Below, one piece after another: positions 10,979 through 20,760 of a stretch of 64,000 nucleotides of DNA. Origin of the DNA: Schistocerca nitens (taxonomy: Eukaryota > Arthropoda > Insecta > Orthoptera > Acrididae); contig NC_064614.1 in NCBI RefSeq assembly GCF_023898315.1, forward strand, positions 114,111,501-114,175,500, in the 5' to 3' direction. Made by a program: the position numbers and the translations under genes. A model generated the notes under the pieces. The model searched no databases. It saw only the letters and a program-made list of their open reading frames with translations, and was not told the origin of the DNA. Position 1 is the stretch's first letter. Each line of letters starts with the position of its first letter.

Positions 10979-11136
10979 TGGAGGAAACTCATTTTCGAGA
11001 TGGGATCAAGGAACTGGAACATCGTTGTGCCAAGTTCATTAATCTACAAGGAGACAACACAGAAAAATAAAAAAAAGTTGCATGATGTAAGTACATTTTT
11101 TCTATTCTGTTCCGAGAATTTTTCAAACCACCCTCG
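10979..11136 (+). mobile_element. mariner 3' end fragment
   Basis: It starts at LEETHFRDGIKELE codons and includes the transposase stop, the A-rich 3' UTR and the 3' TIR (TTTTTCAAACCACCCTCG), followed by TA at 11137-11138. Its first 90 bases duplicate 9288-9377 directly. Its outer flank (TTTGATCACCC) matches, inverted, the flank of the complete copy near 12502-12511. It supplies the end that copy 1 lacks. Confidence 0.9.
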
Positions 11137-11138
11137 TA

Positions 11139-11450
11139 TTTGATCACCCACAATACCGTCCGTAATTGGCTCCCCCTGAGTTTCATCTCTGCTTATTTAA
11201 CGCCTATCGTTCCTATGCTATCCTTCACTGATGAGGCTACAATGCTACAATGCTACAAAGATATCTTAGTCGGAAAGGCGACTATGTAGAGAAGTAGCTG
11301 GAAGGTGTAGCTGATTTTCACAGTAGTTTCCATTTTGCAACCGATTGGTCCTTACTTTACGAGTAGCCATTCGTACAAACTTCAGAAGCACTACTTAGGA
11401 GCTAGTAATATAGTAAACAAATGGTATGCACGGCTGGTGATGTGCGAACA
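11139..11450. other. Unassigned spacer within the mosaic
   Basis: No coding motif is recognisable. It contains a short tandem CTACAATG motif near 11240-11260. It separates the mariner 3' end from a SINE fragment. Confidence 0.3.
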
Positions 11451-11534
11451 AAATGGTTCAAATGGCTCTGAGTACTATGGGACTCAACTGCTGAGGTCAT
11501 TAGTCCCCTAGAACTTAGAACTAGTTAAACCTAC
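11451..11534 (-). mobile_element. SINE family A fragment (tail half)
   Basis: Only the 3' half of the SINE is present, from AAATGGTTCAAATGG to TAAACCTAC. The tRNA-like head is missing, and the sequence changes abruptly into the RT relic at about 11531-11535. The junction is consistent with 5' truncation or with the rearrangement that built this region. Confidence 0.85.
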
Positions 11535-12480
11535 GTCAACTTGCTTAGTGTGAGCAGAGTTCCATAAACTGGCGCCGCATATTCCGCTGCTGAGATACTC
11601 AGCACCAGACCCGTGGTGCGCAAAACATGTGGTTGAGCTCCCCATGATGAACCTGTTAGCTTCCGCAGTATGTTGTTCCTGGCACAGACCTTTTTTTTAG
11701 TGTTGTGACAGTGCTGCTTAAAAGTAAGTGCTCTGTCCAATGTTACTCCCAGGTATTTTGGGCTGTTTGTATGTTTCAGCTCTTCCCCTTGCCACATGAA
11801 TCGGAGTTTCCGTTTGGCTTGTTTGTTCCTAAGATGGAAGACGGATACTTGAGATTTACTAAGGTTTGGTTTGAGATTGTTGCCGTCGTAATAGGTAGCA
11901 AGTTCTGTTAAGGCTCCTGTGAGATTCTCCTCCACTTGTTCAAAGGTTTTATCCTGTGTGGCCACTGCTGCATCATCAGCATATATGAATATTCGTGTCT
12001 GGCGGCTGATGGGAAGATCATTGGTATAGATGTTAAATAATATTGGAGCCAAGACACTATAGCCTGGAAGAACTAACAAAGGATGGTGATATCAAGACAC
12101 TACCCTGTGCAAGTCCATTTTTCTGTGTCCTCCAACGGCTGTTTTTAGATTGTAAGGTTACATAGTAGCGTCTGTTTTGTAGCAGACATTGCACGAACAT
12201 AGAAAGGGTGTAGTCCTTAGTGACATTATACACTTTCTGCGTGAGCAACTTATGGTTAACTGTGTCATATGCAGCACTGAGATCCAGGAATGCGACCCCA
12301 GTGACTTCTCCTCTCTGATAGCCGTCTTCGATGTACTGTGTGAGATTAAGAATTTGGCCACAGCATGATTTTCCTGGCCGGAATCCAGCTTGTTCGTTAA
12401 TGAGGGCTTTGTCCACATAATCAGCTATGCGTTTGAGGACCATTCGCTCCAGCACTTTAAATAAATGACAAAGCAGGTCC
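11531..12480 (-). pseudogene. Non-LTR RT domain, CR1/jockey-like (minus)
   Basis: Two minus-strand frames together cover the RT fingers and palm. The right frame has ERMVLKRIADYV, NEQAGFRPGKSC, FLDLSAAYDTVNH (first RT aspartate) and QNGLAQGSV-like sequence. The left frame has FIYADDAAVAT (catalytic YADD, near 11975), NLKPNLSKSQ and YLGVTLDRALTFKQH. A frame change near 12060 joins them. Endonuclease and N-terminal ORF are missing. The C-terminus lies at 10520-10978. Confidence 0.9.
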
Positions 12481-12513
12481 TAGTGGTTAGCTGGCGACGT
12501 GGGTGATCAAATA

Positions 12514-13786
12514 CGAGGGTGGTTTGAAAAATTCTCGGAACAGAATAGAAAAAATGTACTTACATCATGCAACTTTTTTTTTATTTTTCTGTGTTGTCTC
12601 CTTGTAGATTAATGAACTTGGCATACGATGTTCCAGTTCCTTGATCCCATCTCGAAAATGAGTTTCCTCCAGACCTGCAAAATAGTTGTCAAGTCCAGCT
12701 ATCAGTTCTCCGTTTGAAGTGAATCTTCGTCCACCAAGAAAAATTTTCTATTTTGGGAAGAGATGAATGTCCGACGGAGCCACATCAGGTGAATAGCGCG
12801 GATGTGGCAACAATTAATTTGTGTAATTTTGCCACGGCAACGGCACATGTGTGCAGGCGCGCATTGTCTTGATGGAAGATGACATTCTTCCTTGCTAAAC
12901 CTGGCCTTTCTTCACGTATCTTTTGTTGCAATTTGTCCAGGAGGTTAGCATAGTGTACTCCAGTAATTGTTTGCCCAGTGGCGAATAATCTACAAACAGA
13001 ATCCCCTTCGCATCCCAGAACACTGATATTACCTTTCCCGCTGAAGGAATTGTATTTCCTTTCTTTCGTGGCGGAGAATCAGTACGTTTCCACTGCTTTC
13101 ACTGTTGATTTGTCTCTGGGGTATAGTAGTGCACCCAAGTTTCATCTATGGTCACAAACTGGCGCAAAAGATTTTGTTCGTTTCTCCTAAAATGGGTCAA
13201 ACATTGTTCCGACATGTCCATTCTCGTGCGTTTTTGATCCAGTCGCGACATCCATCTTCCAGATAATTTTTTCATTTCTAATTCTTCAGTTAAAAAGTGA
13301 TTTACCCTTTCAGATGACATCTGGCAAGCGTGAGCAAATCCACGCACTTTCAATTGGCAATACTCCATGACCATTTTGTGCACTTTTGCAATGATTTCCG
13401 GAGTAGTGACACATCTTGGCCGACCATTGTGCGGATCACCATTTAAGCTCTCCCGACCAAATTTAAATTCATTTGCCCACTTGGCAACAGCTGAATATGA
13501 AGGAGCAGAGTCCTCCAGTTTATTCTGGAAGTCGGCATGAATGTCCTTTGCTTTCATACCTTTCTTTACTAAGTACTTAATCTCTGCTCGAATCTCGATT
13601 TTTTCCATCTTCCCAAATCACTATGCGAGAACAACAACAGAGCCAAGTCACTGCCACAACTCTCTTCCAAGAGCACTGACGTGGCACGTGTTTATAGGCA
13701 ACAGTCCAATGAATGTCACGTGAATAACTCGTTGCGCTAGCGCTGACCTCTCGTGGTGATTCCGTGAACTTTTCAAACCACCCTCG
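12514..13786 (-). mobile_element. mariner element copy 2, complete ends (1273 bp)
   Basis: Both TIRs are present: CGAGGGTGGTTTGAAAA at 12514 and its inverted counterpart ending at 13786. Each is followed outward by TA (12512-12513 and 13787-13788), the mariner target duplication. It is the full-length version of the block in copy 1. The outer left flank is sequence shared with 11137-11147, and the outer right flank is the 194-base block also found left of copy 1. Confidence 0.95.
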
Positions 13787-13980
13787 TACTTCGAATCGAA
13801 AGCGCTGCAGAAGCATTGCCCCCGCAAATTCGGCCGAGAATTGTCATGAAGAAGGAAACGTGTGACAGTTATGTTATGTGGGCCGTGTGATATCAGGCGA
13901 AATCTCTCACCAGGCCCTCACACTTGGCAGTAGACACTATCTATCTTGGCAGTTTTACGTTCTCACTGTGCGCTCGGAAC
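12583..13980 (-). repeat. Right arm of the 1.4 kb inverted duplication
   Basis: It is the near-identical reverse complement of 7979-9377. The arm ends at CGCTCGGAAC (13980) and then passes directly into the minus-oriented DD41D-type element. The two arms are separated by a 3.2 kb spacer (9378-12582). Confidence 0.95.
12590..13608 (-). pseudogene. mariner transposase pseudogene (copy 2)
   Basis: The 169-codon frame from the ATG at 13608 to 13099 is identical in protein to copy 1, including the stop after NQQ. The remaining catalytic blocks (HQDNARLH and the SPDVAPSDIHLF region) and the C-terminal GIKELEH region follow in broken frames down to 12590. Sharing one stop with copy 1 shows that the gene was already dead when the block duplicated. 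Confidence 0.9.
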
Positions 13981-14834
13981 TTTTTATTGGTCTTTTTCAC
14001 TGACGCACATGTACATTACCATGAGGGGTGAGGTACACGTACACACGTGGTTTCCGTTTTCAATTACGGAGTGGAATAGAGTGTGTCCCGTCATGTCAGG
14101 CCAACAGATGTTTAATGTCGTGGCCATCATTTGCTGCATACAATTGCAATCTCTGGCGTAATGAATGTCGTACACGTCGCAGTACATCTGGTGTAATGTC
14201 GCCGCAGGCTGCCACAATACGTTGTTTCATATCCTCTGGGGTTGTAGGCACATCACGGTACACGTTCTCCTTTAACGTACCCCACAGAAAGAAGTCCAGA
14301 GGTGTAAGATCAGCAGAACGGGCTGGCCAATTTATGCGTCCTTCAGGTCCTATGAAACGCCCGTCGAACATCCTGTCAAGGGTCAGCCTAGTGTTAATTG
14401 CGGAATGTGCAGGTGCACCATCATGCTGATACCACATACGTCGACGCGTTTCCAGTGGGTCATTTTCGAGCAACGTTGGCAGATCATTCTGTAGAAACGC
14501 GATGCATGTTGCAGTGCTCTCCGATACACACGATCGAACAGCGGAGGAGTGGTACTCAAGCGTCAACTTTAGGTTACAATATCTCCGGATGTAATTAACA
14601 TTTTACAATGCAACAAACGGCACTGATTACGTATTTGTTTACATGTTCATATGTGCTAACAAAACTAACGGGGTTCTTTTTAAAAAAAAACGTAGGTTTG
14701 TGTTAAAAAACATACTTTCGTGCATTTTTATATGGTTAGCCCTTCTCCTCACGTTCGGTCTGTGGAATCGGTTCGTCAGTATTTGATGTGGTTTACGAAA
14801 TATATCCAGCGGTAACGTTAGGTGACTCACCCTG
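13981..14834 (-). mobile_element. Rearranged DD41D-type (rosa-like) transposon
   Basis: On the minus strand, 14510-14096 encodes the transposase C-terminal half: TCIAFLQNDLPTLL, MWYQHDGAPAH with a catalytic aspartate, then WPARSADLTPLDFFLWG with the last aspartate. There are 41 residues between them. The 3' UTR reaches 13981. From about 14517 to 14834 the sequence switches to the element's other terminal region in plus orientation, matching 9446-9781 and ending in ACTCACCCTG plus TA. The first catalytic aspartate and N-terminal HTH are absent, so it is inactive. Confidence 0.8.
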
Positions 14835-14838
14835 TATA

Positions 14839-15583
14839 GTTATTGAGAAGCCACATCACCCACTGTAATTTACGACAAGTTAGGTAAGTAATTAAAGATA
14901 ATTGAGGGTCACTGTAGACCATTTTGATAGTTTTCTCTTTTGTGAAACTTAATTTAAACCTAGATTATAGATGTGATATGGCATAGGTCATCCTTCGATC
15001 CATTGTAGGACTTGGAAACCCTTTCAGGGAATATTCGTTCACATTTTTGTTGAACGCAGTTGGTTTTTACCATCCTGTATTAAAACATTTCCTTTTATCA
15101 ATAGCGCAATTTATAAACAATATTTTGTGAGTAGAATAAAATTTCCAATGGTAAACATAACTGCTTTTTCGACGTTATTTTACCAGCTAACTAAAAATAG
15201 GAAAGGCTTGAACCCCTTCCACTAAATTTAGTTAGTATTAAGATTCTTTTACAGGGAGTGCAGTGGAGCTGACACTGAAATAATTAAGTATTTGGTTATA
15301 TCATCGCTAGTCTCACTGAACTCTTCTGAATTCTACATGTCATGTGTTGTCTGGCGTCTCCTTACCTGCAACAGGTCCCAGGATCAAACTAGTCAATTCC
15401 CTAAAAAACACGCTCAGAGCGTCGTTGCGCGAAAGTGGTAGGGAGACACGATATAGAACTAACAGACACCACGCAGAATGTTAGAACATTCGATTTATTT
15501 TCCATACCTTTGAAACTTATGCAGTTTATTTATGGATTATGCTTATCCATTACGGATATTTTAGAACCATCACTGTATATTGA
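14839..15583. other. Unassigned AT-rich sequence
   Basis: No gene, repeat or recognisable element is visible. The 63-aa frame at 15435-15626 runs into the palindrome and has no motif. Confidence 0.3.
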
Positions 15584-16109
15584 ATGTAAATCAGTTATAC
15601 ACAACTGCAACCAGTCACTTTTTTGAATAATAATGCTTTATTCCATAAACCGGTTTTCAAACCTTCAGGTTCATCTTCAGATGGTTTCGGGAGGATCCGG
15701 GAAGTTACATCATTACTGGTAGTAGCATAATGCTGGGTGCTGGTTTGTGACAGTATAGGCGGCTTTTTTCGGATCTGTCTGCCTCCATTTTGATGTCCAG
15801 AACACTTTCACACGAACTATATTAGTTTACACTTTACCAGCATCCAGCATGCGCTTTACAACTGTTGGTTGTTGTTGTGTGAAAGTGTTCTGGACATCAA
15901 AATGGAGGCAGACAGATCCGAAAAAAGCCGCCTATACTGTCACAAACCAGCACCCAGCATTATGCTACTACCAGTAATGATGTAACTTTCCGTATCCTCC
16001 CGAAACCATCTAAAGATGAACCTGAAAAGGTTTGAAAACCGGTTTATGGAATAAAGCATTATTATTCAAAAAAGTGACTAGTTGCAGTTGTGTATAACTT
16101 ATTTACATT
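15584..16109. repeat. Long palindrome (foldback element), arms about 230 bp
   Basis: Left arm 15584-15813 and right arm 15877-16109 are nearly perfect inverted copies, with a 63-base loop (15814-15876). Differences are few, for example near 15695 against 15992. Each arm contains a CATAAACCGGTTTTC-type block and an AATAAAGCATTATTATTC block with a polyadenylation-like AATAAA. There is no ORF. It is most likely a foldback/MITE. A transcript would form a long, nearly perfect double-stranded hairpin. Confidence 0.9.
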
Positions 16110-16228
16110 ATTTATAGATTGTTTAGATTGTTGAGAGACAAACTGTTGTTGATTGTTGAGAGTCAAAATGTTGTTTTTCCACCAAATCTTCATCCAACTG
16201 CCTTAAGCCGCCGTGGAACTAACTCACG

Positions 16229-16427
16229 CCGGCCGGGGTGGCCGAGCGGTTCTAGGCTCCACAGTCTGGAACCGCGCGACCGCTACGGTCGCAGGTTCGA
16301 ATCCTGCCTCGGGCATGGGTGTGTGTGATGTCCTTCGGTTGGTTAGGTTTAAGTAGTTCTAAGTTCTAGGGGACTGATGACCTCAGAAGTTAAGTCCCAT
16401 AGTGCTCAGAGCCATTTGAACCATTTT
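16229..16427 (+). mobile_element. tRNA-derived SINE, family A (full length, plus)
   Basis: It has a complete tRNA-like head with A-box GTGGCCGAGCGG and B-box GGTTCGAATCC, and the family tail TGAACCATTTT. Perfect 12-base target duplications (AACTAACTCACG) lie at 16217-16228 and 16428-16439, so this is a well-preserved insertion. Confidence 0.95.
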
Positions 16428-16449
16428 AACTAACTCACGTGCACCTGCG

Positions 16450-17640
16450 CGGTAGAAGGCGGGACCAACACGTCAGAACTACAGTTTAGCAGCCTTCATA
16501 CGGGAATCTTCATCTTCAAATCTCGGTCCACGAAGGAATTCCTTTAGTTTACCGAAAAGGTGGTAAACGCATGGTTAGATCTGGGCTGTAGGGTGAGTGT
16601 TTCATTGTTGTCCACCCAAGCTTCGTGTTATCAGTTGTGGTTTCCTCACTGAAATATGGCCGGGCGTTATCATGCAGCAGGAAAACTATGTGTTTTTCTC
16701 TATGTTGTCGAGCGTGACACATTCGAGCATGGAGTTTTGTAAAGGTTGGTGCGTAGTGTCAGAACTAATGGTGGGTGCGTATAGGATAACGTCCACAAGC
16801 TACAGTCCTCCTCTGTTGAAAATAAAAGACAACTATGATGTATGTATGAGATTGGATTGACAAATGAAAATTTGTTCCAAGGCCGGGATTTGAACCCATG
16901 TGTCCTGCGAACTACGCAGATGCGATAACCGTTACGCTACCCTGACACATTGGCTTTGCACAACTGCATGAACTGCCTTAGCACGCCTCCCATCTCGATC
17001 AAATTCCCATTCACGCCTCAGTCTACTAGCTGTTCGAGTTCGGGGTGAATACTAAGTGGGCTAAGGCGTGAAAGGGAGTTCGGATTAAGTAGGGAGACGA
17101 GCTGAGGCAGTCCGTGCAGTTGTGTAAAGCCAATGTGCCAGGGTGGCATAGTGGTTAGCGAGACTGGGTAATGAGTAGGAGGCCTGGGTTCGAATCCTGA
17201 TATCGATAGTAATTTTCATTCGTCACTTCAGTCTGCGTATAACGAATAGGTGTTTGAGACTGAGAATGTCTCTGGTAACATTTAGTTTCATCGAAAAAAA
17301 GGTAGCTTCACTTTTCCTAATGAAGGCGCAGGTTTGCATTTGTTTTTCTTCGACGAATTTGCATGCTACTCCATCGATCACCTTTTCATGAAGCAGCCAG
17401 GTTTCATCTCCTGGCATCATTCTCGCGAGCACGTCGTCTCCAGAATTCTCTTACCCTTCCAAAAACCACGCTGCACACCGTCTCCCGTGTTTCCTTATGT
17501 GCATTCGTCAACATTCTGGGAACCTACCTGACACAAACCTTTTTCAGCTTCAACTACAGAAAACTCATCGTCCTTCGAGATGAATGCTATTGTTTTTTGA
17601 AGCAGAGATTTACTCATTTTCATGAAACGGAATTAAAACT
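16450..17640 (-). pseudogene. Decayed mariner-like transposase split by a foldback
   Basis: On the minus strand the right part (17640-17223) encodes ML(T)NAHKETRETVCS-like sequence and MPGDETWLLH with the first catalytic aspartate. After the foldback at 16857-17227, the left part encodes FLLHDNARP (second aspartate, near 16670-16690) and SPYSPDL (third-aspartate region, near 16600). Frames are broken in several places. The insertion sits between the first and second aspartates. It is inactive. Confidence 0.7.
16857..17227. repeat. Foldback whose arms are tRNA-like (SINE-like)
   Basis: About 16862-16995 is the inverted copy of about 17080-17223. Each arm contains a tRNA-like unit: B-box GGTTCGAATCC at 17187-17197 in the plus arm, and its inverted relative at 16886-16896 in the minus arm, each with an adjacent GTGG(T/C)TAGC-like A-box. 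The middle (about 16996-17079) also carries short inverted CTAAGGCGTG-type similarity. It lies inside a mariner relic. Confidence 0.75.
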
Positions 17641-17649
17641 GTGAAGAAG

Positions 17650-17800
17650 GCGGTTCGTAAGTCGTGCTCGGGTACCTAAGTGGGCAGAGCACTTGTCCGA
17701 GAAAGACAAAAGTCCTAGCTTCGAAAGCTGGTGCTGCACGCAGTTTTAATGTAGCAGGAAGTTTCATATCAGCGCAACACAGAGCGGAAAAAATCATTCT
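17650..17800 (+). mobile_element. SINE family C, decayed copy (plus)
   Basis: It reads TCGTGCTCGGGTACCTAAG, then GCAGAGCACTTG, a decayed B-box and CAGTTTTAATGTAGCAGGAAG, corresponding block by block to the reverse complement of the family at 4886-5096 and 59607-59989. Many substitutions and small deletions show that it is old. No target duplication is visible. Confidence 0.75.
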
Positions 17801-19334
17801 GGTAAAGATTTAATCGCTTGAATGTCATCAGGGAATTTACGGGAATTACCACTAGGCCAATACCCCCTTAGCACTCTTTAAAATTCTAACTTAATTCTTA
17901 AATTCCCTATCGACATCTCATTTGCTTTTTCTTGATCTGTATTCACTTAATAACAACAAACTGAATAAATTGGAAGCGTAAATTACAGAGCAGTTCCAAG
18001 CGAAATGCGGACTGTACTTGGTGCTCTTTCTACTTAACTGACGTATGGGCGTATCAGTCGCTATGGTTCGTTGCTTATTGTTTTAAATATTTAAGTACGC
18101 AAAACAATGTCAATCACACTTTTGCTTCAGTGTTCGAATAGCTATACATGATATCAATCATTATTTAAGGCCCGTCATAATCTATTTTATTTCTTCATTT
18201 TAGACAAATCATTTCACAAAATATTTGCCCGATTTTTCCTAATTTTTTTTAAAAATTCAATTTTCTGCCATAAGTGAAACTAGCTATTACCTTGTGTCGT
18301 CATTATCAGAGGATGTACAAAAGACAATAGCCAGTTTTATGTCAAGCAAAAAAAATTGAAAATCACATTGAAGAAAGAGTATTATGAGCTGAAAGAAAAA
18401 TAGTGCACCAGACAACGTAACAGTGAATAGGAGCTTGAGCCGCGAGATATGAATTTCCGTCACGTTTGGACATGGCTCGCTGGTCACCGAAAAGTATGAA
18501 AGTAATTTTGGCCATTTTAAATTCCCACTTTAGTTCTGTTCTAGGTAGTCCGATATTCTCATTGATAAAAAAATATACAAGTGCGTTTAGGTAATAAAAC
18601 ATAATTGTGTTAAAAATATATAAGCGTATTGCGTTCTCATTCCGTTCCTTCTCGCCTCTTGATATCCATCAGATAAAGTAAAAGAGGTTGAATAATAAAT
18701 GACATTTAAATAATTTATAGTGTACTATGTATTTGTCGTATCTGTGGTATCAGTTGCCTGAGACTATGTATGGTCAGATTAATCACGAGGAAAAGACGAA
18801 TCCGCAGCCTTATTATTCAGTTCAGAGTTATCCTGCTTTGTAAGAATTTACAAAAAAATTATTTCCCCTGTTTGCCGGGTGCCACTAAAAATTATTTTCC
18901 CTGTTTGCCGGGTACCACCAGATAGAGCAGGCGGTGCTGATATCTGTTACTTCATGTGTTAAATATGTATAAAGCCAACCGAGCACAGGAGGTGTACTTG
19001 CGGATTACAACCTTCATACAGGGATCTTTCCTTGGTGAGAGGACTGGAACCGGATGCACTGAGGATCGTGAGGCCAACTGAGGAGCTACTTGACCGATTA
19101 GTAGCTGTTCCAAGGCCAAGAAACTCGGCAACGACCGGGAGAGCGGTGTGCTGACCATACCACTTCCGATGACGCCAGTAGCACGGCAATCGGTCGGACC
19201 CGGCTGGCCTGTCTAGGGACAGGACGCGGAACTTTACTTTTACCAACACACATGTACAAAGTTAAATACAATAGCACCACCAATCACGGTATAACTGTAT
19301 ATATGGATGTGGGTCCCTTATCACGGGATAATTA
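17801..19334. other. Unassigned AT-rich sequence
   Basis: No gene can be supported. The minus-strand frames at 18287-18602 and 18952-19283 are short and carry no motif. The stretch contains the 33-bp tandem duplication listed separately. Confidence 0.3.
18854..18919. repeat. 33-bp direct tandem duplication
   Basis: Two adjacent units (18854-18886 and 18887-18919) share TTGCCGGGT and the AAAAATTATTT lead-in, with about three differences. It is a simple local duplication. Confidence 0.85.
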
Positions 19335-19336
19335 TA

Positions 19337-20758
19337 CACTCCTGGAAATGGAAAAAAGAACACATTGACACCGGTGTGTCAGACCCACCATACTTGCTCC
19401 GGACACTGCGAGAGGGCTGTACAAGCAATGATCACACGCACGGCACAGCGGACACACCAGGACCCGCGGTGTTGGCCGTCGAATGGCGCTAGCTGCGCAG
19501 CATTTGTGCACCGCCGCCGTCAGTGTCAGCCAGTTTGCCGTGGCATACGGAGCTCCATCGCAGTCTTTAACACTGGTAGCATGCCGCGACAGCGTGGACG
19601 TGAACCGTATGTGCAGTTGACGGACTGTGAGCGAGGGCGTATAGTGGACATGCGGGAGGCCGGGTGAACGTACCGCCGAATTGCTCAACACGTGGGGCGT
19701 GAGGTCTCCACAGTACATCGATGTTGTCGCCAGTGATCGGCGGAAGGTGCACGTGCCCGTCGACCTGGGACCGGACCGCAGCGACGCACGGATGCACGCC
19801 AAGACCGTAGGATCCTACGCAGTGCCGTAGGGGACCGCACCGCCACTTCCCAGCAAATTAGGGACACTATTGCTCCTGGGGTATCGGCGAGGACCATTCG
19901 CAACCGTCTCCATGAAGCTGGGCTACGGTCCCGCACACCGTTAGGCCGTCTTCCGCTCACGCCCCAACACCGTGCAGCCCGCCTCCAGTGGTGTCGCGAC
20001 AGGCGTGAATGGAGGGACGAATGGAGACGTGTCGTCTTCAGCGATGAGAGTCGCTTCTGCCTTGGTGCCAATGATGGTCGTATGCGTGTTTGGCGCCGTG
20101 CAGGTGAGCCCCACAATCAGGACTGCATACGACCGAGGCACACAGGGCCAACACCCGGCATCATGGTGTGGGGAGCGATCTCCTACACTGGCCGTACACC
20201 ACTGGTGAACGTCGAGGGGACACTGAATAGTGCACGGTACATCCAAACCGTCATCGAACCCATCGTTCTACCATTCCTAGACCGGCAAGGGAACTTGCTG
20301 TTCCAACAGGACAATGCACGTCCGCATGTATCCCGTGCCACCCAACGTGCTCTATAAGGTGTAAGTCAACTACCCTGGCCAGCAAGATCTCCGGATCTGT
20401 CCCCCATTGAGCATGTTTGGGACTGGATGAAGCGTCGTCTCACGCGGTCTGCACGTCCAGCACGAACGCTGGTCCAACTGAGGCGCCAGGTGGAAATGGC
20501 ATGGCAAGCCGTTCCACAGGACTACATCCAGCATCTCTACGATCGTCTCCATGGGAGAATAGCAGCCTGCATTGCTGCGAAAGGTGGATATACACTGTAC
20601 TAGTGCCGACATTGTGCATGCTCTGTTGCCTGTGTCTATGTGCCTGTGGTTCTGTCAGTGTGATCATGTGATGTATCTGACCCCAGGAATGTGTCAATAA
20701 AGTTTCCCCTTCCTGGGACAATGAATTCACGGTGTTCTTATTTCGATTTCCAGGAGTG
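19337..20758 (+). mobile_element. Tc1-like element, 1422 bp, inactive copy
   Basis: TIRs begin CACTCCTGGAAAT at 19337 and end with the inverted form at 20758, flanked by TA at 19335-19336 and 20759-20760. Length and organisation are identical to the copy at 33094-34515. The terminal match extends over about 28 bases with few mismatches. Confidence 0.97.
19581..20603 (+). pseudogene. Tc1-like transposase pseudogene (three nonsense codons)
   Basis: It is colinear with the 340-aa transposase of the intact copy, with no frameshift, but carries TGA at codon 29 (19665-19667, tryptophan in the intact copy), TGA at codon 52 (19734-19736, also tryptophan) and TAA at codon 259 (20355-20357, glutamate). 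The catalytic blocks SDESRF, QQDNARPH and SPDLSPIEH are otherwise preserved. It cannot make a full enzyme. Confidence 0.95.
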
Positions 20759-20760
20759 TA

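Noticed and set aside
14398..14598. 66-aa plus-strand ORF across the DD41D element
   Set aside because: It overlaps the minus-strand transposase and a rearrangement junction; no motif of its own.
16857..17227. Pair of tRNA genes in opposite orientation
   Set aside because: The similarity extends well beyond tRNA length in both arms and the cloverleaf pairing is degraded; treated as a SINE-like foldback.
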